Source of the DNA: Pohlia nutans | Lineage: Eukaryota; Streptophyta; Bryopsida; Bryales; Mniaceae | DNA length: 64,000 nt | Direction of reading: 5' to 3' | NCBI GenBank assembly: GCA_022496805.1 | Contig: CM040100.1 | Location: 16,769,009-16,833,008 of the forward strand | In this document: positions 11,375 to 22,323 of the stretch, one piece after another | How the letters are laid out: every line of letters begins with the position of its first letter | How positions within the stretch are numbered: the stretch's first letter is position 1 | Position numbers and translations under genes: made by a program | The notes under the pieces: model-generated | Databases searched by the model: none | Told to the model about the DNA's origin: nothing | What the model saw: the letters and a program-made list of their open reading frames with translations, nothing else

Positions 11375-11635
11375 AATGAACACAAGGCAAAAAAATTGGA
11401 AAAGAAACCCTCAAAAAACAAGCAAAACTAGACCACTTCCTAATCACACATGAAAAAGAAGAAAAAGATGATTTCAAATGATCAACGTGTTGTCTTTAAG
11501 GAGGACTATCGAGAATGAATAGTAATAGTTGTTGGGTAGAACACGAGTAAAAAATCTGGTCGTTAGTGAAAGTGGTTGTTCTGAAATATTCTTAAAAAAT
11601 AAAAAATGATTGGTTGTGAGAATTCTGGCCAAATG

Positions 11636-11706
11636 ACCTCCCGGATTTTGCGTCAGGCCTTTCTTTTGAGGTGGGCCTGATGCAAAATCTGAAGGCCTTG
11701 AAAAAT
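11636..11706. repeat. Short inverted repeat (hairpin)
   Basis: GGATTTTGCGTCAGGCCT and GGCCTGATGCAAAATC form a stem of about 16 bp with a short loop. Function unknown; it could be the core of a small MITE. Confidence 0.4.
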
Positions 11707-11934
11707 GTGCACTTTTGCTACTACAAAGGACAAAAGTGTTGACCATGTCATTTTCTCCTCCTTCCGTCTTTTAGGCTGAAAATTTCAGGTGCAAAGTGAT
11801 ATTCTTTGGTCTTTTTGGTTTCTAGGCCTTCCATTGATTGAAATTTCTCTCCTCACGGCTTCTCGCCTCTAGTATAAAGAGGCCTGAAATCCGTCAAGAT
11901 CATTCATTCTCCTGTACAATATGAACAATTGAAT

Positions 11935-11986
11935 TTGACATTTTAAAACCATGAATCCTTGGTCCTTTACGGGTTAAACCATGCAA
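11935..11986 (+). repeat. 3' end fragment of MITE family B
   Basis: The stretch TTTGACATTTTAAAACCATG followed by AATCCTTGGTCCTTTACGGGTTAA matches the right ends of the family B copies at 13018-13238 and 35509-35762. The left part is missing. Confidence 0.6.
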
Positions 11987-12612
11987 AGGAGCATGATCTT
12001 CAACGAAGTCAAATTGAGAGTTGTGTGTGTTGTGGGTTCTCTCCCTGCTTCATTCAGAGGTTTGCTCAAGTAGGGTTTAGCACTTCGGAGAAAAGCACAG
12101 ACACAGTTGAAAGGTAGTTAGAACGATTCTTATCTCATACTTTGTGTCTAGATTCAATTGAAGCTTGCATAGTTGCATCGAAAGTTGTTCCTCTGGACCT
12201 GGTTTGAGCGAGCTTTTCTTGGGGTTCAGCAATTCGGAGCTGAAATCAGAAAAGTAGCCCTAAAACTTAAAGAGATTGATTCATACATGAATGAGGTTAC
12301 CTTTTGGAACTTCTTGCATACATTCATTGGGTGTTGTTCATGTTGAGCAATTTTGGTGGGTAGAGCCGACAGAGTTGCAAGGGAGCCGAAACCTTGAATA
12401 GATTGATCTTTGTGTAAGTCCAGTTTTCGGAAGCTGCATATATTGGTGGAGGTCTTGCGGTTTAGGGTTTGTAAGTTGTAGAATTTTGTATCTGTTTTCG
12501 CAAAAACATATGCAGTTGAAGAAGAGATTGATTCATACATGAAACTTTCGGAAGCTGCATGAATTAGAATTGACACTCTTATGTAATGGGATCATCATAA
12601 CAAAGGCACAGA

Positions 12613-14991
12613 ATGCATGTCGGAGGTGGTCAAATGGCCACTCTGAATCACGTTGTGTTGATACCCAAGATTCCGAGGTTGCAGCTAGGTTCCGTGCCTG
12701 GGCGTGTGCATAAGTTGCAAGTGAGGACAGTTTGTGCTTTAAGAGGTGAGAGAATTGAGGTTAGACAGAAAATCCCTAAGAAAAGGGACGAGGAAGGCGA
12801 TGCAGAAAGAGTGGTGGAGGATCCAAAGTTGAGGTTGGAGCTCAAAGTGAAGATTGCTGGCCTTGAATGCAACGCCCAGAAGGCCAAAGGTGGTCAAGGC
12901 AGCCTGCGGGGACACACAGTGGGCGTGGATCTCGGTGATGCAAAGACCGGGGTATCTGTTAGTCTAGGCGGTTATGCGCCACGGCCTCTGACTGTAAGTT
13001 CCTGATCCCTCCTTAGTTTAAGGCTGAAATTGGATCTCATGTCTTTTTAGCAGTTTTGAGTAGGTCATATAGAATCTGTCTTTTATCTAATTTTCTTTCT
13101 TTTTTGACCAACACATGTAATGTTCTTCAGTGATTCTGGTGATATAAAATTTGACCCTATCTGAATTATAATTTTCACAATGTGATCAAGTGAATTAATC
13201 GTTAGATAACCATGAATCCTTGGTCCTTTAGGGGTTAATACAATAATCAGAAGAATGTACAGTTCCTGTTGGGTAACCTCGTTTTCGAAACCTTAAACCC
13301 TAAACCCTAATCTCTCTTTGGTTGAGATATTGGAGCTATGCGATGCACCTCTACAATTCCGGAGCATCATGGAAACAATCAGATGAACTAAGTTACTTTA
13401 GGAATCACCTTTTGAAGAAGCCTCTTACAAGAGTTGATGATTCTAGGTGGTGCGTCAGAGGGGAGACAAGTTACTGGAAACCTTATTACAAGTTGCACTG
13501 CAGGAGGTACATTTCTACTCACTCCTCTCTTTACCAATCAGTCCAGTTTGGTTCATTGGGACATGCTTGTGGAATCCGTCGATTGCAATTTATTCAACAT
13601 TCCAGAGATTCCTCTCTTAGACCTTTTGTGACACCTCACCAGAGAATGAAATATATTCCACCCCTGCAGTTCCTGCAAGTACATCGGAGGGTTTTTATCG
13701 AGTTTGGTCCAAGTCGGGCATTGTGCTTATTTGTTTGGATGTGTTGCTGCAGAAAGCTGACGAATTTGTGGTTGGCCTACCAAAGGCCTGGGATGGCAAG
13801 GATACAGAGCAAGCCAACAAGTCTCGCAGCTTTGCTGGGAGGCTGTCTTATCTTGCAGCTCGACGGTAAACTCCCACTGTATCCCTCCCACTGTATGAAT
13901 GTAACTGAACAACCTCGTGGATTTTTTTTCATTTCTAGTCGAGATACTTGTATTCACAATGCTGTGGAAGAACTTGTGTTGCATCCTTCCCAAATCCATC
14001 AGGCAATAATCTGAATGGAAAGGGTGGTCATGTACTTGCAGCGCACGGTTTGTATGATCTAAAGTAGATTTGTGATATATTGCAGAGGGTGGCGAGTATA
14101 TTTGCAAGATGAGTACGGCACATCTCAGGATGCGCTGGACTACATGATTGACATGTACGTGATTCCCATCCCACTTTCTGCATGGGCATTTCACTGAGCT
14201 GTGATCTCATTTTGTAGAATTGCAAGTACAATCATGTCTGTCATGAGCGCGAGATTTCGCTCATTGTCTGCCAGAAAGGTTGATATGCTTGATACTCTTG
14301 ACCACGTCAAGAGAATGCAAGGCAGGAAACACACATGACATAACCTGCAGCTTCAGAATCTTTAAGTTAATATGAATGTGCCAGAAATGCTGATGGCAGC
14401 AGTTGGGGGCACATGTTGCAGAGGCAGTAACAGACGATCACGAAAGGAGCAACTGGATGCTTACGCTGCCATGGTAAGTGATTGTTTTTATCAGTTGCCT
14501 AGTGCTGGTTGCCATACTTGTCCACTGTGCCAGTAAAATTAGATCATAAAAGAATCTTCCTCGTGATTCATGAGGAAGTCTCCATATGATCACTGAGACT
14601 TGATGGGAAAGATATTATTTATGATGTGGTCGTTTAAGTTGACTGGAAACTCTGTTTAGAGATCTGGTGATACAAAAGCGCTGATGCGGCATGTTTAGCA
14701 TGAAATTTTTGAGAGCATGGAATTACTGCCTACTGCTATTGAGCTTCCTCAACATCCTCCTGCCTAGTTGTCAAGAATGGCATGTTAGGAAGGACGGTAT
14801 GTGTACAATAACCTCAGTGCTGTCATGCATAGGCGCTGCTGTGCAGCTACTTCGAATCCGGTGGTTCTCGTGCTGAAATTGTCGTCCCCAAACCACTGAA
14901 CCTCCAGCAGCTCCTGTGTGAGGGACCTTCCACGCCACTGCTTTCCAGCTTGGACGATGAGGACGAGTTTGGCGACTTCGAAGACGATTGA
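12613..14991 (+). CDS. YqgF/RuvX-family nuclease-like protein, probably organelle-targeted, six exons
   Basis: Six exons with GT-AG introns and matching phases give 277 residues: 12613-12993, 13447-13506, 13753-13865, 14086-14154, 14422-14473, 14833-14991 (TGA). The family (bacterial YqgF/RuvX, pre-16S rRNA nuclease or Holliday-junction resolvase-like, RNase H fold) is shown by VGVDLGDAKTG (103-113, Asp106), FVVGLP (152-157), YLQDEYGTSQDA (190-201) and KEQLDAYAAM (216-225, Asp220). The C-terminus is acidic (DDEDEFGDFEDD). The first 100 residues are basic and of low conservation, consistent with a plastid or mitochondrial transit peptide. A second ATG at 12634 is an alternative start. Substrate and compartment are inferred. 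Confidence 0.82.
12994..13446 (+). other. Intron 1 of the YqgF-like gene, carrying a MITE and telomere-like repeat
   Basis: The donor is ACT|GTAAGT and the acceptor TTCTAG|GTGGTG. Inside lie a family B TTAA MITE (13018-13238) and a short telomere-like run CCTTAAACCCTAAACCCTAA near 13291-13312. All other introns of the gene are under 400 bp and I see no MITE in them. Confidence 0.7.
13018..13238 (+). mobile_element. MITE family B copy inside an intron
   Basis: The sequence aligns by eye to the complete family B copy at 35509-35762: TTTTTAGCAGTTTTGAGTAGGTC near the start, CCAACACATGTAATGTT in the middle, CCATGAATCCTTGGTCC and TTTAGGGGTTAA at the end. The left TTAA end is diverged to TTTAAGG. 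Confidence 0.65.
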
Positions 14992-17802
14992 AGCTAAACA
15001 ATTGCAGTGCTCCCTTCAACAAATCACAGGTTTCAGCCTCTTGTGCATGGGACTATTTATGCCACTTTGTGATCACTATGTTTTACTTTGAAAAAAATTA
15101 TATATACATTATTGGTTTATAGACACAAATAGGGTGATTTGCAGATTGTGTTACAAATAGGGTTGCTTACCTTAGCAATTGATTATTACACTAGAGGCAC
15201 AGGATTTTTTTTTGAAGAATCCCTTTTTTCTTGTGACACGTGAAAGATGACAATGGCAATGAAGAAGAAAGTGTACTTTCAGGCACTAGTATTTGGAAGT
15301 CCGTGAAAGGGGGAAACGATAAACTTTTCATGTTCCAGCAGACGTGGTGCTGCTTGCCTTTGCTGTAGTGTCATCTTTCACTCTAGTTCCAAAGAAAGTT
15401 CATGTATCAGTAAAAATCAAACCAAGCATTACCAGGTGCAAAATCCTACTGTTATAGGATGTAATGCATTTGTCTAGTGAGGAATGTGGTGCATTTATTT
15501 ATAACGTCTATGCTTTTATACATCTACTACCTATACTAAAACTTTGATTCTTCATAGCTTATGCATATAGTATCCAACATTATTAGAATCCAAGCAAGTA
15601 CTAGTGCATTAGAATTGTCTTTCAATTGCCAACAAGAATATTATATAAAAATATGATTATTTTTAATAATAAGAACCATTGTGAATGATTGAGTGGAGAG
15701 TTACTTGAGGCTAATTTTTTGTGCTTTTGTTGCCGATACTTAGTAGCCTTTCTACCACCTATATTTGCTATTTAGAGATGCAAGGATGCATGTAATAGGT
15801 ATATTGCATGGGAGTAAGTATTTTTGCACTTACTAGTTTAACTTAGGAAAAAAATCATCACACATGATAGTCATTTTGGAAAGGGAGTATTTGCAACTAA
15901 GGTAAAGCCCCCTACAATGTCTGTTTGTGGCACCCACTAAAACCCCATTTGTGCCATTAACTTATTCTTTCATTACTACATTGAAAGAAATATGAGAATG
16001 GGGTGTCACAGTGGCTATTATGGGTGGAAAAATGGCATTTATGAGGATGAATGAATTTTGTTAGACCAATGTAAGAAATATCCAAATCATGTGGCCATTT
16101 TGGGTTAAACACGTGGCCATTTAATATAAGACTTGTAGTTATGAACCAAAATGATAATCATTATGAGTTGCTTTTTTGTGTAATTATATGGAGACCCTAG
16201 TGACACTTTCGAAATTTCTTCTAACACCCTTCAAGAATTTATAAAAACTATATTGTTTGTTGTAAAATTATGATTTCACTTGCTATGGCTTTGTATTTCA
16301 ATTCACCACATGTGAATTGTTTTTTTAAAAGTCCCATCACCTTTCTAAGGTATCAGATTAGAAATTGTGTCATAAATAGGGTACACTACTTTATGTAGAA
16401 ACTGAGGGTTCTATGGACTTCATCTATAGGATTGTAAAAAAATTGGGACCTGTTTGATTTACATGTGACCTGGTGTCGTATATGTGACGAAATTCCAACG
16501 TAGACATAGAAAGAGAGTGATGCAAGGGCTTAACCATTCAACATTTGGAGGGTTTGGCTGGCAAGAGGCAGAGCCCATGGGCTTTTGCATTATGTCCCTG
16601 CATGTTGCCCTTTCCATTCCATTTACATCACTTAGCACCCCTTCTATATGCACTTTCCATTCCATTTATGCCACTTAGCACCCCTCCTATATGCAGTGAG
16701 TTGAAAACTTGAAAAGGGATTTCAAATTTAGAAAGTCGTGGCCATTTTGTGATGTCCCCTACTGTACCGTTTTCCTCATGTAGAAATTGTTAAACATTCA
16801 AATCATTACAACAATGACCAAAACACTCAAGCAATAAGGTATGAACACCCAAATGCATGAGAAACTTTTTGTTCTCCTACATCTAAAAAATGCACTTGAA
16901 TGAACACTAACATGACTTGAAATTGTCACAAACTTTCAATAGCAATCGATGAGAGTGTCAAGCATTTTGTACTTCTAAGAAGTTTGTTTAGAGGTAGTAG
17001 CATTATATATAGGTATTCATTGATTTTAACTTTGAAAACTTCTAAAATATTACGCGAGTGTCGGAAAATTACAATTTGCATTGGGTTGAAATTCTCTTAA
17101 TGTTGTTAATAATCTCATCAATTGATTTTGATCATTTGACCATTGAGATAATTGGTTTAGGAAAAAATGTGGCATTTCGGTGACCCCTTCTAATATTGAA
17201 GATTTTCATTATTGGAATTTTTTTGCCATGTGGTGCACTTTTCAACAACTCTTCTAAAGTTGGATGTGGGTAACTATTATGGCAATGACATTTTGAAATT
17301 AATGATTTACGACGTCGAAAACTCATCTTCATGCATTGTGAGTACCATTCACTTTTATCACTTCCAATTAGTTGTCCCAATCCAACGTTAAAAACAAGTC
17401 AACAGTAGAATGTGTAGAAGATTCAACCATGTTCTAAAAGAACAGGAGATTAAGCGTGAATTGAAATCTTTGTGAAGGATCTAATATTTCTAAGCAAAAT
17501 TGAGTGCATAGAATCGCATGGGGCCAAATTTAGAATCAAAGAGGAAAATTGTGGAATACAAATCGTAAGCTCTAAACACTCCTTTTCACTAATTAAAAAA
17601 AAAGGATAGTTTGGGACACCAAATTATAATGCCAAAGTGTGGTGCCAAAAACCCAATTTGAACACCAAGCTAGTATCCAAATAAACCTCTAACACTATAG
17701 CTTGGTACCCCAATTACACCTTTCTACCAGTGTTTTTGAACACTTTGCCTCCTAAACTACTATGAAACCACTAATGTTATGGATGATACCATACTACATA
17801 TA
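14992..17802. other. AT-rich intergenic DNA, no gene seen
   Basis: The first part is the probable 3' UTR of the YqgF-like gene. Beyond it I see no gene. A 43-bp direct duplication (CTTTCCATTCCATTTACATC... with TTAGCACCCC) covers about 16609-16697. Confidence 0.55.
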
Positions 17803-17932
17803 TAGTGACTTTGTCTGTACCAATGGCCCCTTGTCCAGTGGGCATTTGGGTCATTAACATTATGAACAAACATTTTATTCATGCCTCTCTCGAAAAAGGC
17901 CAAAATTTCTATCTATCTATCTATCTGACTTT
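17803..17932 (+). mobile_element. 5'-truncated LINE 3' end with (TATC)n tail
   Basis: The segment TGTACCAATGGCCCCTTGTC, followed by the CATTTTATTCATGCC stretch and CTCTCGAAAAAGGCC, ends in CTATCTATCTATCTATC. It matches the 3' ends of the LINE copies at 25367, 51445 and 58264 (minus). Only about 130 bp remain, typical of aborted target-primed reverse transcription. Confidence 0.75.
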
Positions 17933-18027
17933 GCCTTTGAGGATGAGTGTGAACTTTTGGTGCACCCTTTGCATGAAGATCCCTACAAGAATTTACTTGC
18001 AAGTTATGATTTGCAAATAAATCATTC

Positions 18028-18610
18028 TTAAACCCTAAATGCCCACAACCCTCTTCAAATCTGGAGAATTTCAAAAATGCATTACAAAATGAAATTATGA
18101 GGGATTTTTTTAACTTGATGTATAAATAAAGTTGTACATTATGAATTTTAGATTCTATCCATATCGTTAAATCTATGATTGCTATCACCAATATTTTTGT
18201 ATAAAATTTGAAACTTAAAATTCAAAATTCTATTGTAATTCGATTTCAAATAAGATATTCACAATCTGTGGATGAAATTTGTTGTGATGGGTTGAAATGC
18301 AATACTCTAAGTGTGGTAATTTTTAGAGATTTTTTGGTTGCTTAATTTTATGAATTTACTTTTTCAATAGCACTTTTGAACTATTTTGAATTAGGATCTT
18401 AGAAATTTTTGTTGAATCGTTGCAACATGAAATGAGGCATAAAAAATTCACAAATCACCCCCTTTCTAATCAGTTCACACATGCATGAAACTAACCTCCC
18501 ATAAAATCTATAGTAAAAAATCCACACTGTCAAAAATGTATGACGAGTGAGAAACGTGGATGAAATTTGTACATCGTTCAAAAATGGATGCCTGGGTAGT
18601 TAAGGGTTAA
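18028..18610 (+). mobile_element. MITE family A, full-length copy (583 bp), TTAA-flanked
   Basis: Starts TTAAACCCTAAATGCCC and ends GATGCCTGGGTAGTTAAGGGTTAA. Internal landmarks shared by all family A copies: GAATTTTAGATTCTATCCAT, GATTTTTTGGTTGCTTAATT, AACATGAAATGAGGCATAAA and the stem TACATCGTTCAAAAATGGATG near the end. TTAA at both ends with CCC next to it is the hallmark of piggyBac-type insertion. No coding capacity. Confidence 0.8.
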
Positions 18611-18708
18611 TCCTTAAAGTACTAATAGAAACACCGCTCACGTAGACTAGCGAGAAGACCCCACATGACAAACTAAACTAGTTGTAGGTCTTTTCTCGGC
18701 ATGCTTCT

Positions 18709-19549
18709 CTAGCCCCTAAATGTCTTGAGAGTTTGGGCAATGCCTAAATGTATTATAAAATGATGTTTCTTTAACTTTTTTGAGCTTCAACTTTGAAGAG
18801 CCTATGTAGGACATCCTTATTAAAAGACATCTATATGGTTGAATTTGAAATAAAATGCCTAAATGGTTTTCAAATGAATTTACACAAAAAAAACTTTGAA
18901 AATTCACTAAATTTACAATTTTCATACTCTCATCTTGTGTTTCATTGTGCTTGGTTGAAATCATTATGCTTCAGTAGTGATGAAGTTGTTTACATAAGTT
19001 TTATTATGGTTCAATAGAGGTGTCTTAAAATCTCTTTGTAAGCAATCAAAAGATGATTAAATAGATTGAAACATTCCGCATTATGCAAAAGATGATTCAA
19101 TGTTGTACATAATGTGTTTCTGGCCAGTCATTCCAAAATTCATAAGATAATGAGTGTTTTTGTATTTTTCATCTAATTAAAACAATAATCTCTTTTAAAA
19201 TCAAATTTAAACATACTTTGACACTATTACTTATTCCAGCCATATGGATGTCAGGGAAAAGTCATCATCTACAACTTACATTTGTATGGCAAGTTCAAAT
19301 AATGGATTAAATGCGCACTTTATAGCTCAAAACCTTAAATTATATTTTTAACAAAATGAAAGCTCACATGGAATGAAAGGACCTAGTAATTTCAATTTTG
19401 ATTTTTTTCCTAATCGGACTTCACTTACATGAAGGTAACTATCTGAAAATTTAATGTAAAGAAAAATCACACTGCAAAAACTACATGACGGATGATTGCC
19501 TTTATGTAAACCATCCAAAAAAATGGATGGTTGGGTTGTTAGGGGCTAG
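18709..19549 (+). mobile_element. MITE with CTAG in place of TTAA at both ends
   Basis: The left end CTAGCCCCTAAATGTC and the right end GTTGTTAGGGGCTAG form an inverted repeat like the TTAA families (CCCCTAA...TTAGGGG) but are flanked by CTAG on both sides. Length 841 bp, AT-rich, non-coding. The right part (CACTGCAAAAACTACATGACGG, AAAAAATGGATG) is related to family A. Confidence 0.6.
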
Positions 19550-19614
19550 TCTATGCGGTCAGTGTTCCTCCTAGTGAAGAACCCACTAGAATCTTGAATT
19601 GTGCCTAATAATTC

Positions 19615-19760
19615 TTTACCCTTTTTGAGTAGGTCCTATATGGAGTTCCTTACATTCAAATTTATTTTTGTTTTTTACCAAGACATGCAATAGTCTTCAC
19701 GAAATCCGGTGATATGAAATTTGGTCCCATGTGAATAATTGCTTTTGGACAATAGCCTGA
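19615..19760 (+). repeat. Degraded MITE family B fragment
   Basis: TTTTTGAGTAGGTCCTATATGG, ACCAAGACATGCAATAGTC and CGGTGATATGAAATTTGG match the middle of family B copies. Both ends are missing. Confidence 0.5.
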
Positions 19761-19998
19761 CCCGGCCCTGCAACCTTGGTCCATGAGCAAGAATACTTGC
19801 AAACCGCAGGAATTCCCTGAGCCTGAGGTGGTCAGAGATGTGTCCTGTGTTGCCTCCTGTAACCTGGGACAACAAAATAAGCTCAATGTTTGTTAGAAAT
19901 GTCTGAAGTCCCGTCCAAGCAAGTGGGACTGGTATTTCACGTAAATCTAGTGGAGTATTATTATCCACTTGGAACTTCAACCGAGTACCGTAATCCAA
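19675..19998 (-). pseudogene. Protein-like exon remnant, unrecognised
   Basis: A minus-strand frame of 107 codons (first part VDNNTPLDLREIPVPLAWTG, then FLTNIELILLSQVTGGNTGH) has ordinary protein composition, unlike the surrounding MITE DNA, and is GC-richer. I do not recognise the family. Its C-terminal third overlaps the family B fragment and is probably not original coding sequence. It could be a captured gene fragment. Confidence 0.3.
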
Positions 19999-20120
19999 AG
20001 CTTAATCCAAAGCATTACCGGTACAATCATTGACAAGCAATTCCCAAGCACAAGGAGTTCCCCTTTGGAATGCTACACAAATTAAGGTTCTCGTAAATGA
20101 CAGAGGGGTAAGGGCAAAAC

Positions 20121-20522
20121 CTAAGGTAGAGGTGCCAGAAACCGTGCGAATTTCAGGTTTGCTTACTTAGGACATTGGTGGAAAAAGTTTAGAATTTTTT
20201 GATGGTTTGCAAAGTTAGTGCAAATCCATCCCAAAAAAAAACACGTTTTTTGAGTAAGTCTATAATTTCCTGTGAATTTTTGAGTGTGGAGTCATAGAGT
20301 GGCCATTAACCGTTCATAGGGCCCTGGTTTTCATGAGAGGTTGGATTCTGAAAATAAAGCGCTTCTGCACCAATCAGAAGCCCTCAATTTTTCCAGGCAT
20401 GGACGGAATTAGAGCACTCTTGTACACTTTCTGAAACCAGGCTGGGTAAGTTTCTAGGACCTGGCCTTCAAGCCTACTGCTCGGTTTCAGGACCCGCTCG
20501 GTTTTCTACACCTCTACCTTAG
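20121..20522. mobile_element. 402-bp MITE with CTAAGGTAGAGGTG terminal inverted repeats
   Basis: The left end CTAAGGTAGAGGTGCCAGAAACCG and the right end (reverse complement CTAAGGTAGAGGTGTAGAAAACCG) are inverted repeats, with a perfect 14-bp core. No coding capacity and no clear target duplication. Superfamily unknown. Confidence 0.65.
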
Positions 20523-21028
20523 ATGTGTTATAAAATGTTGTTTCTGCAACTTTGATGAAGTTTGGTCCAAAAGAGAAAATGAGAAGCATAATGTTAAGTA
20601 ATTATCCGTACAGTCAAACTTCCCCAAAAAAAAATTAGATACTCATTTAATGGATTTAAAAGTAATTACCATTGAATATTCATCAAAATTACAATTTTAT
20701 TTTTAGATTTGAAATTTGGTATGATTGGTTAAAACTAGACATTCTAATCTAAAATTAAGAAAGGAAAAAATTTCAAAGGGGAGAACATCATCAATTTCCT
20801 TAAATAGTAAATTTTATAACACTAGAACAATATTGAGGTCTTTGTCTTTGAAAATTCCTTGGTGAACCTCAATATTGCAAATGAAATGCACAAATATTAC
20901 TAGAACATGATCTCTACCTGTAATTTTGACAAAAAATCAAAACTCAAAAATGTCATTTCATGACTATGGATAGTCACTACAGTTTGGGTTGCAACTAGAA
21001 AATGGTCGATCGGTCACTTAGGGGTTAA
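20523..21028 (+). repeat. TTAA-type MITE fragment, right end intact
   Basis: The left end is replaced by the preceding MITE. The right end reads TCACTTAGGGGTTAA, and its TTAA (21025-21028) is shared with the next family A element. The segment 20700-20870 reappears inverted at about 23690-23830. Confidence 0.5.
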
Positions 21029-21517
21029 CCTATAAATGTCCTCACCCCTCTCCAAATTCGGCAATTTTGCAAAGATGCATCATAAAATGCAACCCAAAAG
21101 GATATTTTGCACTTGATGTGTGAATACAAGTTGTACATTATAAATTTTAGATTCTATCCATACGGTTAGATCAACAATTGCTATCACCAATGTTTTTGTA
21201 TAGAATTTAAAATTTGAAATTGAATACTTTTGTAATTTGATTACGAATAAGATATTGACAATTTGTACATGAATTTTTTTGTGATTGGTTGAAATGTAAT
21301 ACTCTAAGTATAGTGATTTTTGGAGATTTTTTGGTTGCTTAATTTTATGAGTTGACTTTTTTAAAAGCACTTTTACATTGAAATCTTAGAAATTTTTGGT
21401 GAATCACTACAACATGAAATGAGGCATAAAATTAGGTTCAAAACATCCCTCAGCCTCTCAATTGTATTTTATAATGCATCCTTGAAATTCTCCAAATCTT
21501 TAGAGGGGTGAGAACAC
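21025..21517 (+). mobile_element. MITE family A, rearranged copy
   Basis: Begins TTAACCTATAAATGTCC and follows family A through CATGAAATGAGGCATAAAAT (about 21430). It then switches to an inverted copy of the family A left end (CATTTTATAATGCATCCTTG..TCTCCAAATCT...), so its natural right end is missing. This hybrid structure suggests template switching or an inversion. Confidence 0.6.
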
Positions 21518-21520
21518 TTA

Positions 21521-21866
21521 GAGCATGTCCATCAACATGAGATTTTAAGGGCCAACGCAAGGGTAGTGGTAATAGGCAGATTGGGGTTCAAATGACATCT
21601 CTGACGACACAAGCTACCACACCAAAAAACGGAGGAACATGATGTCGTTTGAGTTTTTCCCGCCATAAGAGCCTACTTTGACACATTGGAATTGTTAGCG
21701 CCAAAGAGTATGATGGAGTCAAGGCATTGTCATGCATTGGGAGATTCTCAATTTGTGCCAACCCCAAACTAGTTTGTGACACTTGCTCTACCCCCACATG
21801 CTCATTTGAAACCTGGAACTATATGGCATTGGGTGAGAGTTTAGACTCCCACTACTGGACATGCTA
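21521..21866. mobile_element. Tourist/Harbinger-like MITE, TTA target duplication
   Basis: The left end GAGCATGTCCATCA and right end TACTGGACATGCTA are inverted repeats, with TTA on both outer sides (21518-21520 and 21867-21869). The same terminal motif occurs in the MITE at 39434-39849. TTA duplication and this type of end are known for plant Harbinger-derived MITEs. Confidence 0.6.
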
Positions 21867-21894
21867 TTAGAGCAAGTCCAGCATTTAACTCCAA

Positions 21895-22323
21895 ATATGT
21901 TTTTATGCCTCATTTCAGGTTGTAGAGATTCACCAAAAATTTCTAAGATCTTAGTTCAAAATAGTTCAAAAGTGTTCTTGAAAAAGTCAACCCATAAAAC
22001 TAAGCAACTAAAAAATCTCCAAAAATCACTACACTTAGTGTATTACATTGCAACCGATCACAACAAATTTCATCCACAAACTGGTAGTATCTTACTTGTA
22101 ATCGAATTACAAAAGAGTATTGAATTTTAAGTTTCAAATTTTATACAAAAATATTGGTGATAGCAATCATAGATCTAACCATATAGATAGAATCTAAAAT
22201 TCATATGTGCAACTTTTATTTATACATCAAGTTCAAAATAGATCTCTTCAGTAGTTGCATTGTATAATGAATCTTTGCAGAATTGGTAAATTTGGAGAGG
22301 GTTGTGGGCATTTGGGGGTTGAG
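21895..22323 (-). mobile_element. MITE family A, truncated minus copy
   Basis: Reads on the plus strand as the reverse complement of family A from TATGCCTCATTTCAGGTTG to GGGTTGTGGGCATTTGGGGGTTGA. The outer hairpin part and one TTAA end are lacking. Confidence 0.65.

Noticed and set aside
12226..12576. 116-residue minus-strand ORF
   Set aside because: Opposite to the leader of the YqgF-like gene; contains a local direct repeat (SFMYESIS) and no domain.
13291..13312. Telomere end
   Set aside because: Only about three TTTAGGG-type units inside an intron.
13322..14014. 230-residue plus-strand ORF over introns 1-3 of the YqgF-like gene
   Set aside because: Wrong frame: the real exons at 13447-13506 and 13753-13865 read in other frames with conserved YqgF motifs.
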